Assembly (NCBI GenBank): GCA_021158845.1
Contig: JAGGSY010000097.1
Location: 1 to 8,191 of the forward strand
Source: Caldisericia bacterium
GTDB taxonomy: Bacteria > Caldisericota > Caldisericia > B22-G15
Direction: 5' to 3'
DNA length: 8,191 nucleotides
Below, piece after piece: positions 1 through 5,668 of the stretch. A program made the translations under genes and the position numbers. How positions within the stretch are numbered: the first letter of the stretch is position 1; every line of letters begins with the position of its first letter. The notes under the pieces are model-generated. The model saw only the letters and a list, made by a program, of their open reading frames with translations, did no database searches and was not told the origin of the DNA.

Positions 1-2036
1 ATCTCATACTGATGATAGAGGATATTACTGATAAGAGAAGATTAGAGGAAGAGTTAAAATTTAGTTTAAAAAAATTCAGAAACCTTTTTGAGGATGCGCC
101 TCTGGGAATAAATTTAACAGATAAGAGGGGAGTATTTCTTGATGTTAATCCTCAATGGGAGAGAATGCTTGGGTACGAGAGAGAGGAGGTTGTTGGAAAG
201 AAGACATGGATGGATATTACTCATCCAGAAGATCTTAAAAGAGATACCCCTTTATACCAAAAATACCTTAAAGAGGTTAAAGATGGAAAAACATTTAAAA
301 CCTTTGTTAGTGAGAAACGCCTTATAAGAAAAGATGGAAGTGTATTCTGGGCAAAGGTTATAACATCTCCAGCCTTTGACGAAAAAGGGAACTTTCTGTT
401 TGAAGTTGCAACTATAGAGGATATATCATCAAAGAAAGAGGAGGAAATTGAAAGGGAGAAGTTGTTGAATGAGCTTAAGGAAGAGAAAACATTCTCAGAT
501 ACATTAAAAGATGCAGCTTTAAAACTTACAACCAAAACAGATTTGAAAGGACTACTCAATGAAATGCTTATTCAGGCAAAGAGACTTATTCCCTTTGTAT
601 CAGGTAATGTATCTTTGATTGAGGATGATGAAATAGTTGTTGCTGCTTCAATAGGTTACGAAAAATATGGTATAGAAAAATTTGTTTCAAATCTAAGAAT
701 ACCTATAGATATGTATCCAACTGATGAGAAAGTTATTGAAACAAAGAAACCCCTTATTATTTCTGATACATCAAAACATCCTGACTGGATAACATACAAG
801 GAAACTGAGTGGATCAAATCTCATATAATCATTCCAATAATAGTTAAAGATGAAGTTATAGGCTTTTTGAAAATTGATGGGGATAGGATAAATCAATTCT
901 CAAAGGAAGATGTTGAGAAACTTATGCCATTTGTAAACATGTGTAGTGTAATTATTGAGAGGGCAAGGGTTTTTGAAGAACTTAAAAAAGAAGGAAAAAG
1001 GTATAGAGAGATGTATAGATTGTTCAGACTTTTGGCAGACAATGCTCAAGATATGATATGGGCTAAGGATTTGGAAGGTAGATACATATTTGTAAACAAA
1101 GCTATATGCGAGAAACTTTTGAATGCAAAGAGTACGGAGGAACCCATTGGAAAAACTGACCACTACTTTGCAGATAGAGAGAGGAAGAATCATCCTGATA
1201 ATCCAAAATGGTACACTTTTGGAGAAGTCTGTGTTAACTCAGATGAAGTTGTTCTTAAGACAAAGAAGCCGGGAAGGTTTGATGAGTTTGGTTATGTAAA
1301 AGGAAAATACCTCCACCTTGATGTGTATAAAGCTCCACTCTGGGATGAGAATGGAAATCTTATTGGAACTGTTGGAACTGCAAGGGATGTTACCAAGGAG
1401 AAGTATCTTGAGAAACTAAAAGAGGAGAAAGAAAAAGAGCTTAAGAAAAGTCATAAGAGATTAAAAAGGGCATTTAATGATATAATAGCCATTCTTGGAA
1501 AAATTGTTGAAACAAGAGATCCTTACACTGCTGGACATCAAAGGAGAGTGGCAAAAATTGCCACAGAGATTGCCAAAGAAATGAAATTGAGTAAGGAGAA
1601 AATTGAAGTTATAAGGGTTGCCTCTCTTGTTCATGATATAGGAAAGATCGTTATTCCCAATGAAATTCTACATAAACCGGGGAATCTATCAAGAATAGAA
1701 TGGGAATTTATAAAGATGCATCCAAAGGTTGGATACGATCTCTTAAAGAACATTGAATTTCTCCACCCTGTAGCTCAAATAGTTCTTGAACATCATGAGA
1801 ATATTGATGGTTCTGGTTATCCAGAGGGACTTAAAGGGGATGAAATTCTTTTGGAAGCAAGGATAATTAGAGTTGCCGATACTCTTGAAGCTATGACATC
1901 CAATAGGCCTTACAGACCTGCCTTTGGTATAGATAGAGCTCTTGAAGAGATAAAGAAGAACAAAGGAATACTGTATGATCCTAAGGTGGTTGAAGCTTGC
2001 ATTAGACTTTTTGAAAAAGGATTTAGATTTGAATAG
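1..2036 (+). CDS. Multi-sensor cyclic-di-GMP phosphodiesterase, PAS-PAS-GAF-PAS-HD-GYP (5' end outside window)
   Basis: Probable cytoplasmic sensor enzyme that hydrolyses cyclic-di-GMP. Residues are numbered from the ATG at 12. The frame stays open to the left edge and reads LIL before that Met. LILMIEDITDKRR has the form of the last strand of a PAS domain, so this Met is probably internal and the true start lies upstream. Next come a PAS domain (about 20-140, ending VATIEDIS), a GAF domain (about 165-318), a second complete PAS domain (about 338-463, ending VGTARDVT) and a charged coiled-coil linker (464-487). The HD-GYP domain (about 488-670) has GHQRRVA, HDIGK (541-545), HHENIDGSGYPEGLKGDE (594-611) and RVADTLEAMTSNRPYR (620-635). 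The metal-binding HD pair and the GYP loop are intact, so activity is expected. No membrane segment is visible in this part. The sensed ligand is unknown. It is not co-directional with nnr downstream. Confidence 0.93.
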   Translation, partial: LILMIEDITDKRRLEEELKFSLKKFRNLFEDAPLGINLTDKRGVFLDVNPQWERMLGYEREEVVGKKTWMDITHPEDLKRDTPLYQKYLKEVKDGKTFKTFVSEKRLIRKDGSVFWAKVITSPAFDEKGNFLFEVATIEDISSKKEEEIEREKLLNELKEEKTFSDTLKDAALKLTTKTDLKGLLNEMLIQAKRLIPFVSGNVSLIEDDEIVVAASIGYEKYGIEKFVSNLRIPIDMYPTDEKVIETKKPLIISDTSKHPDWITYKETEWIKSHIIIPIIVKDEVIGFLKIDGDRINQFSKEDVEKLMPFVNMCSVIIERARVFEELKKEGKRYREMYRLFRLLADNAQDMIWAKDLEGRYIFVNKAICEKLLNAKSTEEPIGKTDHYFADRERKNHPDNPKWYTFGEVCVNSDEVVLKTKKPGRFDEFGYVKGKYLHLDVYKAPLWDENGNLIGTVGTARDVTKEKYLEKLKEEKEKELKKSHKRLKRAFNDIIAILGKIVETRDPYTAGHQRRVAKIATEIAKEMKLSKEKIEVIRVASLVHDIGKIVIPNEILHKPGNLSRIEWEFIKMHPKVGYDLLKNIEFLHPVAQIVLEHHENIDGSGYPEGLKGDEILLEARIIRVADTLEAMTSNRPYRPAFGIDRALEEIKKNKGILYDPKVVEACIRLFEKGFRFE

Positions 2037-2056
2037 GTGTTGGAATTTGCTATAAT
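2029..2056 (+). promoter_or_regulatory. Extended -10 promoter driving the putative small RNA
   Basis: A consensus TATAAT lies at 2051-2056. TG at 2048-2049 plus one base gives the extended -10 form TGCTATAAT. A -35-like TTGAAT at 2029-2034, overlapping the stop codon of the HD-GYP gene, is 16 bp upstream. The expected transcription start is near G2063, exactly where the GC-rich stem begins. No protein gene on this strand follows before the convergent nnr gene, so the promoter most likely serves a non-coding RNA. Confidence 0.7.
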
Positions 2057-2062
2057 ATGCTT

Positions 2063-2145
2063 GGGTGCGGGGTCGAGGGGAGCCCGACCTTAGGGTAAAT
2101 AGAGGAAAAAAGAAAATAGCGACCATCCGCACCCATTTTTATTTT
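2063..2145 (+). ncRNA. Putative small structured RNA of unknown family
   Basis: The predicted transcript begins seven bases after an extended -10 box and ends in a T-rich run (2136-2145). Its ends are perfectly complementary: GGGTGCGG (2063-2070) pairs with CCGCACCC (2127-2134). Inside, GGTCG (2071-2075) can pair with CGACC at 2085-2089, making a local hairpin with a 9-nt loop. It can instead pair with a second CGACC at 2120-2124, extending the terminal stem to 13 pairs with a 2-nt bulge. By my count 41 of the 72 bases in 2063-2134 are G or C, against very AT-rich surroundings; GC-rich patches are a known mark of structured RNA genes in AT-rich thermophiles. It contains no ATG-initiated reading frame. 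It lacks the SRP RNA GGAAGCAGC-type motif and a tRNA T-arm. A plain read-through terminator for the upstream gene is the main alternative, but the roughly 50-nt loop and the dedicated promoter favour an RNA gene. Confidence 0.6.
2127..2145 (+). terminator. Rho-independent-type terminator end of the small RNA
   Basis: The 3' arm CCGCACCC is followed by A and then TTTTTATTTT. The pairing 5' arm is far upstream at 2063-2070, so this is not a compact hairpin terminator; the closing stem of the RNA would have to serve as the terminator stem. It could also stop transcripts reading through from the HD-GYP gene. On the opposite strand the same stem is not followed by a T-run, so it does not look like a terminator for nnr. 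Confidence 0.5.
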
Positions 2146-2166
2146 AGAATTCCTTGTAGGTTGAAC

Positions 2167-3738
2167 TTAAATGGAATTTATAAGTTTGTATTTCTCCTTT
2201 ACTGATAAAAAGTCATCTCTTAATCTTTTCATTGCTTCAGGAATATGATTCATTATATCTCTTGCAGTAATTCCATCCTCTCCAATAACTTCTCCTATAA
2301 GATCACCAGAAAATCCATGAATAAGAACACCCATCTTTACTGCTTCCTCTATATTAAATCCAATTCCATACATTGCAGGGATAATTCCTGAGAGAACATC
2401 TCCAGATCCAGGTGTTGCCATTCCAGAGTTTCCAGAAGTATTTATAAAGATTCTTCCATCTGGATAACCTATCAAGGAGTGGGCGCCTTTTAAAACCACA
2501 ATTGAGTTAAATTTCTTGGTAAAATCCCTTAAAATATTGATCCTGTTTTTTAGTATTTCATCCTTTGGAATAGAGACAAGTCTACTCATTTCACCTGGAT
2601 GAGGAGTTAAAACTGTGGGAGATTTTCTCTCCAATAAAATTTTTAAATCCTTAGATATTGCAGTTAATCCATCACCATCAATGAGAACTGGTTTTTCAAC
2701 AACTTTCACAAACTCCCTTACAAACTCTTGAGTCTCCTGATTTAAAGAGAGTCCCGGACCAATTACTACAAAGTCAACCTTTTTGGAGATATTAATGAGT
2801 TTATTTAAGTTTTTTATGGATATTGAACCTTCATCAGTTTCTTCAAGCGGGATGAACACAACCTCACTTGCTCCACAGGAGATAGAGTTAACTATGGATT
2901 TTACTGTAGCAAGTCTTGAATATCCTCCTCCTGATTTTAGAAAGGAGAGTGAGGAAAAAAGTGGAGCTCCAAGATAGAATCTTGAGCCAGCAATAAACAA
3001 TGTATCCCCAAAATCTCCCTTATGACCATCTTTTTTTCTTTCAGGTAGTGGAGCTACTTCATTTATAAAGATTTTTATTGTTTCTTTCTCATAAAGTGTG
3101 GGGGGAAATGATATATGTGATAAGAAGAGTTTTCCATTAGAGGAGAAACCTGGATAAAGAAGGTTTCCAACTTTTGGAAGACCAAAAGTTACTGTATAAT
3201 CTGCTTTAACAGATATTCCCATAATCTCTCCAGTATCTCCATTGACACCAGAGGGAATATCCACACTAACGACGGTCTTTCCACTTTTATTTATAGTATC
3301 TATTACATCCCTTAGGATACCTGTTATCTTTCTTGATATTCCTGTTCCCAAAAGCGCATCCACTATTACATCAGAATCTCTAACTGCATCTTTAAAGGTT
3401 TCAATTTCTTGATTGAAATAAATGTCCAGATTCATACTCTCAAGTATCTCAAGATTCCTCTTGGATACACCTCTAATTTTTTCCATATTTCCAAATACGA
3501 AGACCTTTACACTACCACCTTGAGAATAGAGTTTTCTTGCCACAACAAATCCATCTCCACCATTGTTTCCTGTGCCAGATACTACAATAAATTTTTTATT
3601 TCTTATCCCTATCTCCTTTAAAATTACAAAATAGACACTGTTTCCTGCATTTTCCATCAGTATCTCTTCAGGAATTCCAAACCTTTCAACTGCCTCCCTA
3701 TCAAGATTTCTCATCTCTTCTACTGTACTTATTCTCAT
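2167..3738 (-). CDS. nnr: Bifunctional NAD(P)HX epimerase / ADP- or ATP-dependent NAD(P)HX dehydratase
   Basis: Repairs hydrated NADH and NADPH. The N-terminal YjeF_N domain interconverts R- and S-NAD(P)HX, and the C-terminal ribokinase-like domain dehydrates the S form using ADP (bacteria) or ATP. The 523-residue length fits the fused family. N-terminal domain (about 1-215): GTGNNGGDGF (55-64), DALLGTG (127-133) and VDIPSGVNGD (159-168). C-terminal domain (about 225-505): KGDFGDTLFIAGS (240-252), GPGL (327-330), DGDGL (354-358), LTPHPGEM (377-384), LKGAH (416-420) and the catalytic stretch GNSGMATPGSGDVLSG (436-451) with the expected base Asp447. The start at 3738 follows a GAGGTG ribosome site and begins MRISTVEEM, typical of the family. 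Longer in-frame starts to 3819 would run over the promoter and into mre11. All key motifs are intact. The gene is monocistronic in this window and divergent from mre11. Confidence 0.96.
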   Translation of the reverse strand: MRISTVEEMRNLDREAVERFGIPEEILMENAGNSVYFVILKEIGIRNKKFIVVSGTGNNGGDGFVVARKLYSQGGSVKVFVFGNMEKIRGVSKRNLEILESMNLDIYFNQEIETFKDAVRDSDVIVDALLGTGISRKITGILRDVIDTINKSGKTVVSVDIPSGVNGDTGEIMGISVKADYTVTFGLPKVGNLLYPGFSSNGKLFLSHISFPPTLYEKETIKIFINEVAPLPERKKDGHKGDFGDTLFIAGSRFYLGAPLFSSLSFLKSGGGYSRLATVKSIVNSISCGASEVVFIPLEETDEGSISIKNLNKLINISKKVDFVVIGPGLSLNQETQEFVREFVKVVEKPVLIDGDGLTAISKDLKILLERKSPTVLTPHPGEMSRLVSIPKDEILKNRINILRDFTKKFNSIVVLKGAHSLIGYPDGRIFINTSGNSGMATPGSGDVLSGIIPAMYGIGFNIEEAVKMGVLIHGFSGDLIGEVIGEDGITARDIMNHIPEAMKRLRDDFLSVKEKYKLINSI

Positions 3739-3742
3739 TTTG

Positions 3743-3748
3743 CACCTC
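3743..3748 (-). promoter_or_regulatory. Shine-Dalgarno site fixing the nnr start
   Basis: On the minus strand, GAGGTG lies 4 nt before the ATG at 3738 (6 nt from the GAGG core). This selects the 523-codon reading over the 550-codon one. If the -10 box at 3755-3760 is used, transcription would begin near 3748, placing this site at the very 5' end of a roughly 10-nt leader. Confidence 0.75.
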
Positions 3749-3754
3749 AAAAAA

Positions 3755-3760
3755 ATTATA
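3755..3760 (-). promoter_or_regulatory. -10 box for nnr
   Basis: The minus strand reads TATAAT here, about 17 nt upstream of the nnr ATG. No convincing -35 hexamer is present at 16-18 bp; the region is T/A-rich (TTTATT-like). The box is one arm of an inverted repeat whose other arm is the mre11 -10 box. Confidence 0.55.
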
Positions 3761-3774
3761 CAATTTTTGTGATG

Positions 3775-3780
3775 TATAAT
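3775..3780 (+). promoter_or_regulatory. -10 box for the mre11-nurA-herA-rad50 operon
   Basis: A consensus TATAAT, immediately preceded by TG, ends six bases before the ATG at 3787. The expected start of transcription (about 7 nt downstream) coincides with that ATG, so the mRNA may be leaderless. No clear -35 hexamer is seen 16-18 bp upstream (A/T only). Confidence 0.55.
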
Positions 3781-3786
3781 AAAAAT

Positions 3787-4743
3787 ATGAGGAAAATTCT
3801 GTACTTCACAGATACCCATCTTCAGGGCAAAGAGCTTTCATCCAGGAAAGATAATTTTCTTATATCAATCCTTGAAAAAATTGAGGAGATAGGAGAGATA
3901 GCAAATTCCATCAATGTGGACTATGTTTTGTTTGGTGGAGATTGGTTTTCACACCCATCACCCAGTGATGAAGTTATAATTAAGCTTATTCAAGCGTTGA
4001 AAAAATTTAATGCAAGACCTATAATTAGCATCCTGGGGAATCATGATATAGAGGGAAGGAATCCAGAAACTTACAACAGAAAGTCAGCAAAGATACTTGA
4101 AGAGGCTGGAGTTGTTAAATTTTTAAAGGATGGTGAGGTTTTTCCTCCAGTTGATACGGAGATTGAGATACATGGGATTAATTACAGAGATGGAGTTGAT
4201 GAGAATCCCGATTTTTTGAGAATAAAGAAGAGAAACATAAATCTTATCGCAATAGAGATGGTGCATTCCTATGTTTTACCCTTTAAGGCAAATTTCTCGT
4301 GCCTCTCATTGGAGGAAGTGGCAGGTGTTACTGAAGCAGATATAATACTTGTAGGCCACTATCATGATGGATATGGGATAAGAAGAGTGGATGGGAAAAT
4401 ATTTATATCCCCAGGAAGCATTGCCAGAGACAGTATAACTCAATTTGATAGAATTCCACAGGTTGTATTGTTAACCATTGAAAATACAAAGGTGGAGCCA
4501 AAGTTGATAAAGCTTAAAAGAGTAAAAAAGAGAGAAGAAATTGAGAGGAAGAACCTGAATGATATTGATAGAGTTCTCTTTGGAGAGTTCTTTTCATCGC
4601 TTACAGAGAGAGAAAATAGAAGTTTTGACCCAGAAAGAATAATAGAGATGATCTCTAAAGATGAGAAAGTAGATGATGAGGTAAAAAGAGAGGCATTGAG
4701 GAGATATGAAGAGGCAAGAGAAAGAATCTATAAAAAATCTTGA
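3787..4743 (+). CDS. mre11: Mre11/SbcD-like DNA double-strand-break nuclease
   Basis: Manganese-dependent nuclease subunit expected to pair with the Rad50-like ATPase encoded downstream, to clip and open DNA ends. The calcineurin-like phosphoesterase motifs are complete: DTH (9-11), GGDWFSHPSPS (50-60), GNHD (84-87), H160 in MVHSY, and GHYHDGYG (190-197), followed by SPGSIAR (208-214). Residues 245-318 are highly charged and helical-looking, a plausible Rad50-docking tail. At 318 residues it is shorter than typical SbcD or archaeal Mre11 (about 380-420), chiefly at the C-terminal end. The start at 3787 gives MRKILYFTDTH, the usual spacing to motif I. GTG 3769 and ATG 3772 are in frame but would put the -10 box inside the gene, and none of the three has a Shine-Dalgarno site. 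It is first in the operon and overlaps nurA by 38 bp. Confidence 0.93.
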   Translation: MRKILYFTDTHLQGKELSSRKDNFLISILEKIEEIGEIANSINVDYVLFGGDWFSHPSPSDEVIIKLIQALKKFNARPIISILGNHDIEGRNPETYNRKSAKILEEAGVVKFLKDGEVFPPVDTEIEIHGINYRDGVDENPDFLRIKKRNINLIAIEMVHSYVLPFKANFSCLSLEEVAGVTEADIILVGHYHDGYGIRRVDGKIFISPGSIARDSITQFDRIPQVVLLTIENTKVEPKLIKLKRVKKREEIERKNLNDIDRVLFGEFFSSLTERENRSFDPERIIEMISKDEKVDDEVKREALRRYEEARERIYKKS

Positions 4744-5668
4744 TGATTTTAAGAGGAAGTTCAGTAGTTTAAATGAAAAACTTAAAGAGAGTATTCTTTT
4801 GAGAGATAGAATTATTCTGGATATCTTGAAATCAAAAGAAATTGTAGAAAGAAGAGACGAATTTAACTTCTCTCCATTTTTTGTTGATGGATCCCTTATG
4901 AAAATGGGCGGCAATTATCCAAACTTTTTCTATATCTTTCGCTCCCTTGCCATAAATCCATTCAATGGACAAAGAATATTTATGTATGACCTCTTTTCTC
5001 CCCTCCTTTCTGAGGATAGAGCCTATTTTGAGAGAATTTTAAACGAGATAAAAAGGAGAGAAGAGGCACTACTTTCAGATTTAACATATGCAGAGGAGAG
5101 AATAAGGTATGAGAGAATGGCAAAATTGGAGATTCTTGTGGCAACAGATTCTGTTGATTTCTTAAAAGAAGGAGACCTCTTAATTATGGATGGCTCCTTA
5201 ACACACTTTCAAAAGCAAGCTGTGAGAGAATTTAATGAACTTCTAAATAAATGTAGGTCTAAAAATATTACACTTGTTGGTGTGATAGAGGATATATATG
5301 GAAAGGAACTTTCAAATTTAGATTTATCTGATAAAGAGTTACTCACAGGAAAGTTGTCAATAGGAGAGATGATTTTTCTTCCATATCCAAAGAAAAAGCA
5401 AGGTTTCTCAATGGTATATTTGAGGAGTTCTAATGACCCTATCCCTATTGCTTTTGATATTCCATCCGAATTTAAAGATAGATACAGAGAGGTTGCATCT
5501 TTTATAATGTTTATAACAGAGAGAAATGGGAGGGGAATTCCCTTCTTTCTGGATATGGTTGATAGAGAGGTTAAACTAACGGAGAAGGAGATAAGGCTTA
5601 TGGGGAAACAATTTCTTGATGAGGAAATATTTGAAACATTCTTCACACCAAAGAGGAGATTGAGATGA
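4706..5668 (+). CDS. nurA: NurA 5'-3' nuclease, HerA partner
   Basis: NurA-family nuclease (RNase H-like fold) that, threaded by the HerA hexamer, degrades the 5' strand at DNA ends. It has 320 residues, within the family range. Visible motifs: FFVDGSL (58-64) with the metal-ligand Asp61, and LLIMDGSL (158-165) with Asp162 in the second family motif. Glu/Asp-rich helices between them (about 104-136) probably supply the intervening acidic ligand. The C-terminal segment GIPFFLDMVDREVKL (277-291) fits the last conserved block but shows Asp where archaeal enzymes have His. The ATG at 4706 is preceded by GAGGAG (4698-4703) at close spacing; the next in-frame Met (residue 65) lies beyond Asp61, so this start is required. 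The first 38 bp overlap the end of mre11, and the gene ends in an ATGA overlap with herA. Its position directly before herA supports the call. Confidence 0.88.
   Translation: MKRQEKESIKNLDDFKRKFSSLNEKLKESILLRDRIILDILKSKEIVERRDEFNFSPFFVDGSLMKMGGNYPNFFYIFRSLAINPFNGQRIFMYDLFSPLLSEDRAYFERILNEIKRREEALLSDLTYAEERIRYERMAKLEILVATDSVDFLKEGDLLIMDGSLTHFQKQAVREFNELLNKCRSKNITLVGVIEDIYGKELSNLDLSDKELLTGKLSIGEMIFLPYPKKKQGFSMVYLRSSNDPIPIAFDIPSEFKDRYREVASFIMFITERNGRGIPFFLDMVDREVKLTEKEIRLMGKQFLDEEIFETFFTPKRRLR

Larger units (their letters stand above)
3755..3780. repeat. Inverted repeat joining the two divergent -10 boxes
   Basis: ATTATACA (3755-3762) and TGTATAAT (3773-3780) are perfect 8-bp inverted arms separated by 10 bp. 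Each arm contains a TATAAT directed outward, one toward nnr and one toward mre11. The symmetry may simply reflect two back-to-back -10 elements, or it may be an operator for a dimeric regulator; the sequence alone cannot decide. No regulator gene is in the window. Confidence 0.6.

Noticed and set aside
1743..2132. Minus-strand open frame over the end of the HD-GYP gene and the small RNA
   Set aside because: It is antisense to conserved HD-GYP motifs, has no recognisable domain, and fits a shadow of the real gene. The same applies to the minus-strand frames at 221-559, 900-1193, 4594-4914, 5209-5700, 5576-5827, 5802-6047, 6621-6953 and 7468-7791.
2063..2135. A tRNA-length element with a 7-8 bp acceptor-like stem
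   Set aside because: There is no T-arm (GGTTCRANNCC-like) before the 3' stem strand, no anticodon stem and no D-arm pattern on either strand.
2063..2145. Small bacterial SRP (4.5S) RNA
   Set aside because: Length and closing stem are suitable, but the conserved apical GGAA-type loop and AGCAGC-type internal-loop motif are missing.
2037..2166. Riboswitch or mRNA leader
   Set aside because: The next protein gene is on the opposite strand and converges on this region, so there is no downstream coding target on the plus strand.
2783..2977. Plus-strand short frames inside nnr (also 3409-3621)
   Set aside because: They are antisense to well-conserved nnr coding sequence, with no recognisable protein.
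3769..3786. Upstream mre11 starts GTG 3769 or ATG 3772
   Set aside because: They would place the consensus -10 box inside the coding region, and neither has a ribosome-binding site. They remain possible if transcription begins further upstream.
3739..3819. Longer nnr reading starting at 3819
   Set aside because: The extra 27 residues have no family similarity, cover the promoter and the mre11 start, and a good ribosome site fixes the start at 3738.
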